Origin: Nonomuraea africana
GTDB taxonomy: Bacteria; Actinomycetota; Actinomycetes; Streptosporangiales; Streptosporangiaceae
Direction of reading: 5' to 3'
Length of the DNA stretch: 64,000 nucleotides
NCBI RefSeq assembly: GCF_014873535.1
Contig: NZ_JADBEF010000001.1
Span: 558,001-622,000, forward strand
Positions within the stretch are counted from its first letter, which is position 1. The number at the start of each line of letters is the position of its first letter. The notes beneath the pieces are model-generated. The model worked only from the letters and a program-made list of their open reading frames with translations, was not told the origin of the DNA and did no database searches. Shown piece by piece: positions 8,413 to 17,238 of this stretch. The translations under genes were made by a program, and so were the position numbers.

Positions 8413-8787
8413 TCACCACCTCTTTCGCTCGATGCCCAGTCCGAGTTCCTTCGCCACCTCGGCGATGTTGGCGAACCTGGTGCCGTCCGGCAGGCCGTCC
8501 ACGGCCTCCAGCACGAAGTCGGGCGCCGAGGCCCGCTCGGCGTGCGCCCGCAGCGTCCCCCTGTCGGCGGGGTAGTCCGCGTCGCTCAGCCACTTGGCCA
8601 ACTCGCTGCGCTTGTCCACGCCCTCGGCGGAGATGCCCTCTGGCGTGCCTGGCTCGTGCCCAGGCGTGTAGCCCTGTGCCGGCTGATCCTCCTGCTGCCG
8701 CCACTCCTCGACATGAGTGGATTCCACGCCGTCCTGTTTCTGGTGGTCGTCCAGCCTTGGTCCATGCTTGTCGCTCTCGCGGTTCAT
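8413..8787 (-). CDS. DUF2795 domain protein
   Basis: Small protein of 124 residues. The first half is hydrophilic and probably disordered (many Gln, Glu, His, Gly); the second half (residues about 60-124) is a DUF2795 domain with ELAKWLSDADYPADRGTL and GTRFANIAEVAKELG. DUF2795 proteins are common in actinobacteria and of unknown function, sometimes found with stress genes. ATG 8787 is 11 nt downstream of AAAGGGG; a GTG at 8799 overlaps that ribosome site and is less likely. It is the promoter-proximal gene of a two-gene operon with the Rv2629-like gene, a stress-linked family, which hints at a shared stress role. Confidence 0.85.
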   Translation of the reverse strand: MNRESDKHGPRLDDHQKQDGVESTHVEEWRQQEDQPAQGYTPGHEPGTPEGISAEGVDKRSELAKWLSDADYPADRGTLRAHAERASAPDFVLEAVDGLPDGTRFANIAEVAKELGLGIERKRW

Positions 8788-8899
8788 GGTGTTATTCACC
8801 CCTTTCGAGCTGCCCGAATATCCGCCCCTACCCGCGCGCTCCCCGGCAAACATCGGGGGTTGTAAGGTTTGCGCACTGCTTGGAGCACTGAGGGGAACT

Positions 8900-9985
8900 G
8901 TGAGCGTTTTCGACCCTCGGCCGCGGATCACGACCGACCGGTTGGTCCTGCGGCCCTTCCTGCCCGGCGACGCGGACGCGATCCGCGCGGCCGTGCGAGC
9001 GGGCCACCGGTTCCTGCCGCCGGGTGCTCCCGGCCACGTCGCCGCCGTCGCCGACTGGCTGTCGGCAGGGGTGCACGAGCTCCAGCGGTCCGGCTTCGGC
9101 CTCCACCTGGCTATGGTGGACGACCAGGAGCGCGTGGTCGGCGCCATCAGCCTGTTCAGGACGCAGTGGGGCGCCGGCGTCACCGAGGTCGGGTACGGCG
9201 TGCACCCCCTCCACAGGGGCCGCGGCTTCGCGACCGAGGCACTGCGGGGCCTTTCGGAATGGGTGTTCGCCACCACCACGCTGCACCGGATCGAGCTGCG
9301 TACCGCCCTCACCAACAGCGCCTCGATCAGGGTCGCGGAGAAGGCGGGCTACGCCTACGAGGGCGTGCTGCGCGCGGCGGAGCCGGCCGACGACGGCCCG
9401 CAGGACCTGGTCGTCTTCGGGCTGCTGCGCGGTTCCACGGGCGCTCCGAACGCGTTCGTCCACGAGGAGCTGGTCACCCCACGCCTGGTGCTGCGCCGCT
9501 TCTCCGCCGCCGACGTGCCCGACCTGACCGCCACCGCGGCCGACGACCTCACCCAGCTGCGCACGGGCCTGCCGCGCGACTACACCGAGGCGCACGGCCG
9601 TGCCTACGCGCTGTCGATCTGCGAGCAGCACCGCCTCAACGGCGGCGGCATCGCGTGGGCGGTCGCCGAGAAGGAGACGGGCCGCTTCGTGGCCAGCGTC
9701 GACCTCAAGGGCACCGAGTGGGGACACCGCGCGACCGAGGTGGGGTACATGACCGCGCCGTGGGCGCGCGGCAAGGGGTACGCGGGGGAGGCGGTGCTGG
9801 CGATCGCCAGGTGGCTGTTCGCCAGGCACGGCTTCCAGCGGCTCCAGCTGCGCGCCGCGGTCTCCAACCTCGCCTCGCAGCGGGTGGCGGAGAAGGCGGG
9901 CTTCGTCAGGGAGGGCGTGGCGCGCAATGGGGCGGGCGGGGAGGACCTGGTGGTCTTCAGCCTCATCCCCTCGGACCTTCCGTGA
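8900..9985 (+). CDS. Tandem GNAT acetyltransferase (RimJ/RimL type, two domains)
   Basis: A 361-residue protein made of two complete GNAT domains of the RimJ/RimL N-acetyltransferase type: residues about 8-175 (TTDRLVLRPFLPGDAD, GYGVHPLHRGRGFATEALRG) and about 185-360 (VTPRLVLRRFSAADVP, GYMTAPWARGKGYAGEAVLA). Both contain the acetyl-CoA loop R/KGxGxAxE, so both sites look intact. Each domain is in the size range of a single RimL, which points to an internal gene duplication. GTG 8900 is preceded by GAGGGGAAC. Substrate (ribosomal protein, aminoglycoside or other amine) cannot be read from the sequence. A hairpin follows at 10031. Confidence 0.88.
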   Translation: MSVFDPRPRITTDRLVLRPFLPGDADAIRAAVRAGHRFLPPGAPGHVAAVADWLSAGVHELQRSGFGLHLAMVDDQERVVGAISLFRTQWGAGVTEVGYGVHPLHRGRGFATEALRGLSEWVFATTTLHRIELRTALTNSASIRVAEKAGYAYEGVLRAAEPADDGPQDLVVFGLLRGSTGAPNAFVHEELVTPRLVLRRFSAADVPDLTATAADDLTQLRTGLPRDYTEAHGRAYALSICEQHRLNGGGIAWAVAEKETGRFVASVDLKGTEWGHRATEVGYMTAPWARGKGYAGEAVLAIARWLFARHGFQRLQLRAAVSNLASQRVAEKAGFVREGVARNGAGGEDLVVFSLIPSDLP

Positions 9986-10030
9986 CGGACGCCGGCCCCG
10001 CGCGCCCGAGGAGCGTGTCCCTGGACTGAC

Positions 10031-10064
10031 GCCTGCCCGCGCCGAGGATGGCGCGGGGGCGGGC
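10031..10064 (+). terminator. Stem-loop after the tandem GNAT gene
   Basis: CCCGCGCC (10036-10043) pairs perfectly with GGCGCGGG (10050-10057) around a 6-nt loop, and flanking GCC/GGC can extend it. There is no T-run, as usual for actinobacterial terminators. It separates the GNAT gene from the cobalamin operon. Confidence 0.55.
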
Positions 10065-10101
10065 TTGCCGTACACACTGGGTCAAGAGGACGGTGAGTCG
10101 G

Positions 10102-11265
10102 ATGATCACGGTGATCGGGTGGGACGGGGCGCCGCTGTCGACCAAGGCGAGCGAGTGTCTGCGGGAGGCCGCGCTCGTCGCGGGACCGGAACGGATCCTC
10201 AGGCATCTCGACCTGCCCGAGCAGAGCGGCGGCGACCTCCTCGCCACCCTCGACGAGCACCTCGAACAGGGCGAGGGGCCGGCGGTCGTGCTCGCCGAGG
10301 GCGACCCGGGCTTCTTCGGCGTCGTGCGGGAGCTGCGCGGGCACGGGCTCAAGCCGACGGTGATCCCGGCCAGCTCCCTCATCACCCGCGCCTTCGCCCG
10401 GGCGGGCCTGAACTGGGAGGACGCCCTCGTCGTCGCGGCCGAAGGCCCTGGCCAGCTCAACAGGGTCGTCAACGCCTGCCGCGCCCACCACAAGGTCGCG
10501 GTCCTCGTCACCCCCGGCGTCGGCCCCGCCGAGATCGCCAGGGAGCTCGCGCCCACCACCCCTCGCGCGCTCATCGTCTGCGAAGACCTCGGCGGGCCGG
10601 ACGAGCGCGTCACCCACAGCCGCATGGGCGAGGCCACCACCAGGCCGTGGAAGGACCCCGACGTGGTGCTGGTCGTCGACCCGCTCCACCGGGCGGGCGA
10701 GAGCACCTGGGTGGCCGGAGCGCGTCCAGGACCCGACGAGTGGGCCGTCGAGGGCGACCTGCCGCCCGAGGTCAGCGCGTACGTGCTGGCCAAGCTCGGT
10801 CCCCGCCTCGGCGACCTGGTCTGGGACGTCGGCGCGGGCTCGGGCGGCATCGCGGTCGAATGCGCCAGGCACGGCGCGGCCGTCGTGGCCGTCGAACGCG
10901 ACGACGAATCCTGCGCCAGGCTGCGCGCCAACGTCCTGCGCCACGGCGTCAAGGTCGCGCTCACCAGAGGCCAGGCCCCTCCCGCGCTCGAACCGCTCCC
11001 CGACCCCGACGCGGTCTTCGTCGGCGGCGGCGGTGCCGACGTGATCGTCGCCTGCGCCGACCGCCTCCCTCTCCGGCTGGTCTGCACGCTCAAGACCGTC
11101 GAACAGGTGCCCTCCGTGCTGGAGCGGCTGAAGCAGCACGGCTACCGCGCCGAGGGCACCCAGATCCAGGCATCACGCCTGGTCGTGCAGCCCGACGGGA
11201 CACACTCCCTGACGGCCGCGGACCCCGTGTTCGTCGTGCATGCACGCAGAGTGATCTGGGCATGA
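10102..11265 (+). CDS. cobL: Precorrin-6Y C5,15-methyltransferase (CbiE-CbiT fusion)
   Basis: Bifunctional corrin-ring enzyme of aerobic-type cobalamin synthesis: methylates precorrin-6B at C5 and C15 and decarboxylates the C12 acetate. The CbiE half (residues 1 to about 190) begins MITVIGWDGAPL and has VVLAEGDPGFFGVV; the CbiT half has the SAM-binding motif VWDVGAGSGGIAVE (about 250) and AVFVGGGGAD. Total 387 residues, normal for CobL. ATG 10102 lies 11 nt after AAGAGGA. First gene of an operon with the CbiX-like gene and cobT. No cobalamin riboswitch is recognisable in the 116 nt upstream. Confidence 0.93.
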   Translation: MITVIGWDGAPLSTKASECLREAALVAGPERILRHLDLPEQSGGDLLATLDEHLEQGEGPAVVLAEGDPGFFGVVRELRGHGLKPTVIPASSLITRAFARAGLNWEDALVVAAEGPGQLNRVVNACRAHHKVAVLVTPGVGPAEIARELAPTTPRALIVCEDLGGPDERVTHSRMGEATTRPWKDPDVVLVVDPLHRAGESTWVAGARPGPDEWAVEGDLPPEVSAYVLAKLGPRLGDLVWDVGAGSGGIAVECARHGAAVVAVERDDESCARLRANVLRHGVKVALTRGQAPPALEPLPDPDAVFVGGGGADVIVACADRLPLRLVCTLKTVEQVPSVLERLKQHGYRAEGTQIQASRLVVQPDGTHSLTAADPVFVVHARRVIWA

Positions 11266-11336
11266 GCTCTGCGAATCGGATATCCTCGCGTGTCTTGTCT
11301 AAATACCCCCAGGTCACAGGCGTGGAGATCCCCTTC

Positions 11337-12188
11337 ATGAAGCCGCCGCTGCTGCTCATCGGGCAGGGCTCGCACGACGACACAGGTGCCGCCGAGTTCG
11401 GAAGGTTCGTCCACAGGTTGCGTTGCCGCCTGGAGGAGAGCGCAGCCGAGGTCTCGGGCGGCTACCTGGCCAAAGCCAAACCCCGTCTCAGCGAGTCCGT
11501 CGCCTCCCTGGTCGCCAGGGGTCACCACCGTCTGGTGGCCCTGCCGCTCAGCCTCAGCCGCATGGGGGAGGAGTTCCCCGCCGCCATGGCGCTGGAGCAG
11601 GAACGGCACCCCACGTTGATGTACGACTACGGCCGCCCCCTCGGCCCCGACCCCCGCGTGCTGGCGCTGCTGGCCGAACGGCTGGCCGAGGCCGCCGCGG
11701 ACACGCCCAAGCTGCGTCCGATCGAGGAGGTCATGCCGCGGCTGCGCGTGGTGCCCTCGGTGCCCTTCGAGGAGCCGGCGCAGCACATCGAGGCTGGCGA
11801 GACGGCGGTCGTGCTGGTCGGCGAGGGCTCGACCGACCCCGCCGCCAACGCCGAGGTGCACCGGGTCTCGCGGCTGTTCTGGGAGACCCACGCCTACGAC
11901 TTCATGACGGTGGAGACCGCGTTCGTCTCCGTCACCCCGCCGGGCGTGCCCGGCGGCCTCGAGCGCTGCAGGCGCCTCGGCGCCCGGCGTGTGATCGTCG
12001 TGCCGTACCTGCTGTTCGCGGGCGGCATGCTCGAGCGGGTCTGGGCGCAGGCCCTGGCCTACGGCGCCGGACACCCCGACCTCGACATCCGCTGCGCCGA
12101 GGTGATCGGCGACTGCGAGGTGCTGGCCGACGTCGTGATCGACCGCTACGAGGAAGCGCTGCAGCTGGCCGAAGGGGTCTCCGCATGA
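11337..12188 (+). CDS. CbiX/SirB-like tandem chelatase-fold protein, active-site His missing
   Basis: Two-domain chelatase-fold protein (283 residues) of the actinobacterial sirohydrochlorin-chelatase family that inserts metal into sirohydrochlorin. First domain: PPLLLIGQGSHDD then YDYGRPLGPDPRVL; second: VVLVGEGSTDPAANAEVHRV and ARRVIVVPYLLFAGG. In the Streptomyces relatives I recall, the first domain has GHG and a second His in a SAGH-type loop; here the first is Q (GQGS) and the loop is shortened to PLSLSRMGEEFPAA, so both are lost. ATG 11337 is preceded by GGAG at 9 nt; ATG 11262 overlapping the cobL stop is an alternative. The stop overlaps cobT (ATGA). Activity is therefore uncertain. 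Confidence 0.82.
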   Translation: MKPPLLLIGQGSHDDTGAAEFGRFVHRLRCRLEESAAEVSGGYLAKAKPRLSESVASLVARGHHRLVALPLSLSRMGEEFPAAMALEQERHPTLMYDYGRPLGPDPRVLALLAERLAEAAADTPKLRPIEEVMPRLRVVPSVPFEEPAQHIEAGETAVVLVGEGSTDPAANAEVHRVSRLFWETHAYDFMTVETAFVSVTPPGVPGGLERCRRLGARRVIVVPYLLFAGGMLERVWAQALAYGAGHPDLDIRCAEVIGDCEVLADVVIDRYEEALQLAEGVSA

Positions 12189-13369
12189 CGTTGCAGGACA
12201 CGCTGGCCCGCATCGGTGCCGCCGTGCCGTCCGCCATGGCGGAGGCGCGGGCGCACCAGGGCCGCCTCACCAAGCCGCCGGGCTCGCTCGGCGCCCTGGA
12301 GGAGGTCGCCGTGCGCCTCGCCGGCGCGGCGGGTGTGCACCCGCCGCCCATGCCCGAGCCGGCCGCGCTGGCCATCTTCGCCGGCGACCACGGCGTCCAC
12401 GCCCAGGGCGTCTCGCCGTGGCCGCAGGAGGTCACGCTCCAGATGGTCGCCAACTTCCTGGCGGGCGGGGCCGTGGCCAACGCCTTCGCGGCCCAGGTGG
12501 GCGCGTCGGTCACCGTCGTAGACGTGGGGGTCGCCGGCGACCTGCCCGCCGCCGAGGGGCTGCTCTCCCGCAAGATCGCGTACGGCACGGCGGACCTGTC
12601 CCAGGGGCCCGCGATGACCGTCGCCCAGGCGGTCGCCGCCCTGGAGGTCGGCATCGAGGTGGCGTCCTCGCTGATCGCCTCGGGCGCCCGCTGCCTGATC
12701 ACCGGCGACATGGGAATCGCGAACACCACGGCGTCGGCGGCCCTGATCTGCGCCTTCACGGGCCGGGACGCGGCCGAGGTGACGGGCAGGGGCACCGGCA
12801 TCGACGACGCCACTCACGCCCACAAGGTCGCCATCGTCCGCCGGTCCCTGGAAACCAACGGCCTCTCGGCTGCGGGTCTTTCCGCGGATTCTTCGGTGCC
12901 CGACGCCGGTGTGGCCGCGGACGCCGCCCCGTTCTCCCCTGAAGAACCCCGGCCCGCGCCTGCGGAGAGCGGCCAGGAGACCCAGGGGAGCGCCACACGG
13001 GCGCCCCTGGAGGTTCTCGCCGCCTTGGGCGGTTTCGAGCACGCCGCCATCGCCGGTTTCATCCTCGGCGCCGCCGCCGCCAGAGTCCCCGTCATCCTCG
13101 ACGGCGTGATCGCCGGCTCCGCCGCCCTCGCCGCCGCCGCCCTCGCGCCCGCCGCGATCGACCACTGCGTCGCCGGACACCGCTCCGCCGAGCCAGGTCA
13201 CGCGGCCGCCCTCGACCACCTCGGCCTGCGCCCGCTCGTGGACCTGGAGCTCCGCCTCGGCGAAGGCACGGGAGGCCTGCTGGCGCATCCACTGGTCTGC
13301 GCCGCCGTACGGGTGATGCACGACGTGGCCACCTTTGACTCCGCCGGTGTCACGGAGAAGCAGTCGTAG
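12185..13369 (+). CDS. cobT: Nicotinate-nucleotide:dimethylbenzimidazole phosphoribosyltransferase, with insertion
   Basis: CobT forms alpha-ribazole phosphate, the lower-ligand precursor of cobalamin. Family blocks: LTKPPGSLGALEEVA, IFAGDHGVHAQGVSPW, ITGDMGIANTTASA, GRGTGIDDATHAHK, LGGFEHAAIAGFILG and the C-terminal GHRSAEPGH and RLGEGTGG with the catalytic Glu. At 394 residues it is about 40-50 longer than usual because a low-complexity stretch rich in Ala, Pro, Ser and Glu (residues about 225-275, bases 12,855-13,005) is inserted between the KVAIVRRSLE helix and LEVLAALGG. ATG 12185 overlaps the previous stop. The insertion is in frame and bounded by conserved blocks, so the enzyme may well be functional. 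Confidence 0.92.
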   Translation: MTLQDTLARIGAAVPSAMAEARAHQGRLTKPPGSLGALEEVAVRLAGAAGVHPPPMPEPAALAIFAGDHGVHAQGVSPWPQEVTLQMVANFLAGGAVANAFAAQVGASVTVVDVGVAGDLPAAEGLLSRKIAYGTADLSQGPAMTVAQAVAALEVGIEVASSLIASGARCLITGDMGIANTTASAALICAFTGRDAAEVTGRGTGIDDATHAHKVAIVRRSLETNGLSAAGLSADSSVPDAGVAADAAPFSPEEPRPAPAESGQETQGSATRAPLEVLAALGGFEHAAIAGFILGAAAARVPVILDGVIAGSAALAAAALAPAAIDHCVAGHRSAEPGHAAALDHLGLRPLVDLELRLGEGTGGLLAHPLVCAAVRVMHDVATFDSAGVTEKQS

Positions 13370-13432
13370 TCACGCAGACCCGGTAGGTTTGCCTCCTAAC
13401 CCACCAAGTTCGCGAACGGGAGATCCGCCGTC

Positions 13433-14665
13433 ATGAGCCCCTACCTTCTCGGCCTGCGCCTCTCGGGTCGCCGGGTGCTCGTCGTGGGCGGTGGACGGGT
13501 CGCCCAGCGACGCGTTCCCGCGCTGCTGGAAGCGGGCGCCGAGATCACCATCGTGTCGACGAGCGTCACCCCCGCCCTCGACGACCTCATCGCCGCGGGA
13601 CGCGTCACCTGGGAGGCCAGGCCGTACCAGGTGGGCGACTGTGACGGCGCCTGGCTCGTGCAGGCCTGCACCAGCGACAGGGCGGTCAACACCGCCATCG
13701 CGGCCGAGGCCGAGGCCAAGCGGATCTGGTGCGTACGCGCCGACGACAAGGACGCCTCCGCCGCCTGGACACCCGCCAGCGGCAAGGTCGACGAGATCGG
13801 CATCGCCGTCACCGCGGGCGGCGACCCGCGCAGGGCCGCGGGCATCAGGGACGCCGTGGTCAGCGCGCTGCGCGACGGCACCGTCGACGCCCGCCGCAAC
13901 CGCACCAAGCCGGTCGGCGTGGCGCTGGTCGGCGGTGGTCCCGGCGATCCGGGGTTGATCACGGTGCGCGGGCGTCAGCTGCTCGCCCAGGCCGACGTGG
14001 TGGTGGCCGACCGGCTCGCCCCGCGCGCCCTGCTGGACGAGCTCGCCCCCGACGTCGAGCTGGTCGACGCGGCCAAGGTGCCGTACGGCAGGTCGCTGTC
14101 CCAGGAGAAGATCAACGAGCTGCTGATCTCGCACGCCCGCGCGGGCAAGTTCGTCGTCAGGCTGAAGGGCGGCGACCCGTACGTCTTCGGCAGGGGCGGC
14201 GAGGAGATGCTCGCCTGCGCCCGCGCCGGCATCCCGGTCATCGTGGTCCCCGGCATCACCAGCGCCGTCGCGGTCCCCGCCGCCGCAGGGGTGCCCGTGA
14301 CGCATCGCGGTGTCAGCCAGGAGTTCCATGTGATCTCGGTGCACGTCGCGCCCGACCATCCCCAGTCGACCGTCGACTGGCCGGGGCTGGCCCGTTCCTC
14401 GGGCACGCTGGTGCTCATGATGGCCGTCGAGCGCATCGGCGCGATAGCGGAAAGGCTCATCCGCGACGGACGTTCGCCGGAAACTCCCGTAATGGTGGTA
14501 CAGGACGGTACTCTTCCGACCCAGCGGGCCGTCACGGCCTCGCTGTCCACCGTGGCCGACCGAGTGGTCGCCGCCGGGATACGACCGCCGGCGATCGTCA
14601 TCGTCGGCGACGTCGTGCGGGTGGGCCAGGAGGTCGAGATGGTTCGAGCGGAGCGCGTGCCGTGA
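13433..14665 (+). CDS. cobA: Siroheme synthase-type fusion: precorrin-2 dehydrogenase + uroporphyrinogen-III C-methyltransferase
   Basis: CysG-like 410-residue protein. Residues 1-150 form a precorrin-2 dehydrogenase/ferrochelatase domain (VLVVGGGRVAQRR NAD-binding loop, EIGIAVTAGGDPRRA). Residues about 160-410 are a SUMT methyltransferase (VGGGPGDPGLITVRG, LKGGDPYVFGRGGEE, VVPGITSAVAVPAAAG, PVTHRGVS). It makes precorrin-2/sirohydrochlorin, the branch point to siroheme and cobalamin, and so supplies the CobL/CobT pathway upstream. ATG 13433 follows GGGAG. The stop codon overlaps the GTG start of a dynamin-like gene (GTGA), an unexpected coupling of a tetrapyrrole enzyme to a membrane GTPase. 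Confidence 0.93.
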   Translation: MSPYLLGLRLSGRRVLVVGGGRVAQRRVPALLEAGAEITIVSTSVTPALDDLIAAGRVTWEARPYQVGDCDGAWLVQACTSDRAVNTAIAAEAEAKRIWCVRADDKDASAAWTPASGKVDEIGIAVTAGGDPRRAAGIRDAVVSALRDGTVDARRNRTKPVGVALVGGGPGDPGLITVRGRQLLAQADVVVADRLAPRALLDELAPDVELVDAAKVPYGRSLSQEKINELLISHARAGKFVVRLKGGDPYVFGRGGEEMLACARAGIPVIVVPGITSAVAVPAAAGVPVTHRGVSQEFHVISVHVAPDHPQSTVDWPGLARSSGTLVLMMAVERIGAIAERLIRDGRSPETPVMVVQDGTLPTQRAVTASLSTVADRVVAAGIRPPAIVIVGDVVRVGQEVEMVRAERVP

Positions 14666-17238
14666 GATCGGCTGGTGACGCCCCCGAGTCGGTGGGGGAG
14701 CAGACCCTCAACTTTCGCGCGATCAGGGACGACGACGGTCCCGATCGCGTCACTGACGAGCCCGAGACGGTACGGCGGGCCGACCCTTCCGACGACTCGG
14801 ACGCCGAGCCCTCGGGCGACTTCTTCGCGTTCGCCCGTCCGGCCGCGCACGACCTTCCCCGGACGGGGGACACGGAGGACGGCCCCGACACCCTCGACCC
14901 CTTCGACTCCGACCCTGAGCCCGCCTTCGAGACCCTGGCGCCGGTCTCCGACGACTCCACGCCCTTCGGACGGGCCGAGCCCGCGGTCGACAACTTCGCG
15001 CCCTTCCGTGACTCCACGCCGGCCCGTGACAGCTTCACGCCGTACCGGGCGGCGGAGCCGGCGTCCGGCACGTTCACGCCGTTCCGCAGCTCGATGGTCG
15101 GCACACATCCGGAATCCGAGGAGGGCCGGGGCGACCTGGAGACCGAGACCGCCTCCGACGCCACCACGGACTCTCCGGAGACCGAGGCCGACAGCGGCAC
15201 CCCGGGTCCTGTGGAGGCCGACTCCTCCGAGGCTGTCGCGGATGTCGCGGAGACCGAGGCCGACGCGTCGGAGGGCCCGGCAGGCCAGTCTGCGGCCGAT
15301 CTCGCCGACACCGCGGAGACCGACACCGCGGAGACCGACGTCGCGGAGACCAACGACTGGGATACCTGCGTCTCAGAGAGCGACGCGGAGACAGAGGGCG
15401 CGGCCTTCGATGTCCTGGAGGCCGACACCCCAAGGGCCGAGGGCTCGGAGCCCGAGGGTCTTGAGTCCGAGGGCGTGGTGTCCGGGGGCGCGGAGTCCGA
15501 AGGTCTCGAGTCTGTGGACCTGGAGGGCGAAGGTTCAGGCGGTAAGGAGGCGGGTGACGACTCCGGCGACGCCGTTTCCGATGAGCCGGTGCCCCCCGTA
15601 CCCCGGCAGGTCGTCGAGGAAGACCTGCCCGACGCGGCCGCGGAGGCGCTCACCGCCGCCCTGGACGCCCTCAGGGACGCCGTGGCCGACCTGAGGTTCG
15701 GGCTCGACCTGCCGGGAGCCGAGGAGGCCAGGCAGGCGCAGGAGGAGATCCTCACGCAGCTGCGCGACTACGTGCTGCCCAGGGTCCGCGTGAGCGCCGC
15801 CCCCGCGCTGATCGTCATCGCCGGGTCCACGGGCGCGGGCAAGTCCACGCTCGTCAACACCCTCGCCGAGAAGAACGTCAGCCGCACGGGCGTGCGCCGT
15901 CCCACCACGGGCATCCCCGTGCTCGCCTGCCACCCCGACGACCGGGCCTGGTTTTCGGAGGGCGGCCTGCTCGGCGGGCTCGAGCGGATCGACCGGCAGA
16001 GCAGGGAGGCCGCGCCCGACAGCCTGGTCCTCGTCACCACCGAACGGCTCCCGCAGGGCGTCGCGCTGCTCGACACCCCCGACATCGACTCCGTCGTCGA
16101 GGAGCACCACGAGATCGCGCGCCGCATGCTCGACGCCGCCGACCTGTGGGTGTTCGTCACGACCGCCAGCCGCTACGCCGACGCCCCCGCGTGGAACCTG
16201 CTCAGGCTGGCCAAGGAGCGCGCCGCCAGGATCGCGATCGTGCTGTCCCGGGTGCAGCCCAAGACCAGGGACGTCGTGGTCAAGCACTTCGTCAGGATGC
16301 TCACGGAGTACGGCCTCGGCGAGGCCGAGCGCTTCGTCATCGAGGAGTCGGCCGTCACCGACGGCAGGCTACCCGACGGCGAGATGACCGAGCTGCGGAT
16401 GTGGCTGGCCGAGCTGTCGGTGGACGAGGAGCGGCGCGCGCAGGCCGTACAGGAGACCTTGAACGGCGTGCTCAACAGCTTCCGCACCCGGGTGCCCTCG
16501 CTGGCCAGGTACCTCGAGGGGCAGGTGGCCTTCCGCGGAGAGCTGCGCATGGACGTCGACGCGGCCTATTCGGGCGCGATGGCGCACATCGAGAGCGCCG
16601 TGCGCGAGGGAACGCTGCTGCGCGGCGAGGTCCGCGCCCGATGGCAGGACTTCGCGGGCTCGGGCGACCTCACCCGCAGCTTCCAACTGCGCAGGAAGGG
16701 CAGGCAGGTGCCGCCCGAGCGGATCACCGCCTTCCGCGCCGCGCTGCGCACCGCCCTGGAGTCGCTGATCACCTCGGCCGCGCACCAGGCCGCCGACGAG
16801 GTCGCCGCCAGGTGGCGGCGCCGCTCGGAGCTGGCCGCCGGACTCGACCGGCCCTCCGACGACCTGGCCCGCCGTACGGGCAGGGCCGTCGCCGCCTGGC
16901 AGGAGCACGTCACCGAGCTGCTCCGCGTCGAGGGGGTGACCAAGCGCTCGCTGTCGAAGGTGGTGTCGCTCGACGCCGAGTCGCTGTCGCTGCTGTTCAT
17001 GGTGGGCCTGTTCAGCGCGGACGAGCTGCCCCACAAGCTGCTCAAGGGCCTGCTGGGCGCGGAGGCGCTGCGCAGCATCAGCGCCAAGGTGCTCAGCGAC
17101 CTGCGCGCCAGGATCGTCATGCTGTTCGACGAGGAGGCCATGCGCTACGTCAGGGCGCTCGACGCCGCGGGCATCCCCGACGAAGTCGCCGCGACCCGCC
17201 TCTACCAGGCCACGTACAACCTCGAGGTCGCTCGATGA
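14662..17238 (+). CDS. Dynamin-like GTPase with long acidic N-terminal region
   Basis: Large (858-residue) GTPase. The first ~310 residues are acidic and repetitive (ETDTAETDVAETND, runs of ESEG and SEGLES) and predicted disordered. A helical stalk (AALDALRDAVADLRFG) precedes the G domain: Walker A GSTGAGKSTLVN at about 388, switch I Thr in RRPTTGIP, G3-like LLDTPDIDS, and a G4-like LSRVQ in place of N/TKxD. A long helical C-terminal part resembles bacterial dynamin-like proteins that remodel membranes. The start is GTG 14662 overlapping the cobA stop; the stop overlaps the next GTPase (ATGA). Together they resemble actinobacterial paired GTPases linked to division or sporulation; that role is inference. 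Confidence 0.85.
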   Translation: MRSAGDAPESVGEQTLNFRAIRDDDGPDRVTDEPETVRRADPSDDSDAEPSGDFFAFARPAAHDLPRTGDTEDGPDTLDPFDSDPEPAFETLAPVSDDSTPFGRAEPAVDNFAPFRDSTPARDSFTPYRAAEPASGTFTPFRSSMVGTHPESEEGRGDLETETASDATTDSPETEADSGTPGPVEADSSEAVADVAETEADASEGPAGQSAADLADTAETDTAETDVAETNDWDTCVSESDAETEGAAFDVLEADTPRAEGSEPEGLESEGVVSGGAESEGLESVDLEGEGSGGKEAGDDSGDAVSDEPVPPVPRQVVEEDLPDAAAEALTAALDALRDAVADLRFGLDLPGAEEARQAQEEILTQLRDYVLPRVRVSAAPALIVIAGSTGAGKSTLVNTLAEKNVSRTGVRRPTTGIPVLACHPDDRAWFSEGGLLGGLERIDRQSREAAPDSLVLVTTERLPQGVALLDTPDIDSVVEEHHEIARRMLDAADLWVFVTTASRYADAPAWNLLRLAKERAARIAIVLSRVQPKTRDVVVKHFVRMLTEYGLGEAERFVIEESAVTDGRLPDGEMTELRMWLAELSVDEERRAQAVQETLNGVLNSFRTRVPSLARYLEGQVAFRGELRMDVDAAYSGAMAHIESAVREGTLLRGEVRARWQDFAGSGDLTRSFQLRRKGRQVPPERITAFRAALRTALESLITSAAHQAADEVAARWRRRSELAAGLDRPSDDLARRTGRAVAAWQEHVTELLRVEGVTKRSLSKVVSLDAESLSLLFMVGLFSADELPHKLLKGLLGAEALRSISAKVLSDLRARIVMLFDEEAMRYVRALDAAGIPDEVAATRLYQATYNLEVAR

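Noticed and set aside
13389..13406. Possible iron box (DtxR-type) before cobA
   Set aside because: TAGGTTTGCCTCCTAA has partial similarity to TTAGGTTAGGCTCACCTAA but the spacing is off and too many fixed bases differ.
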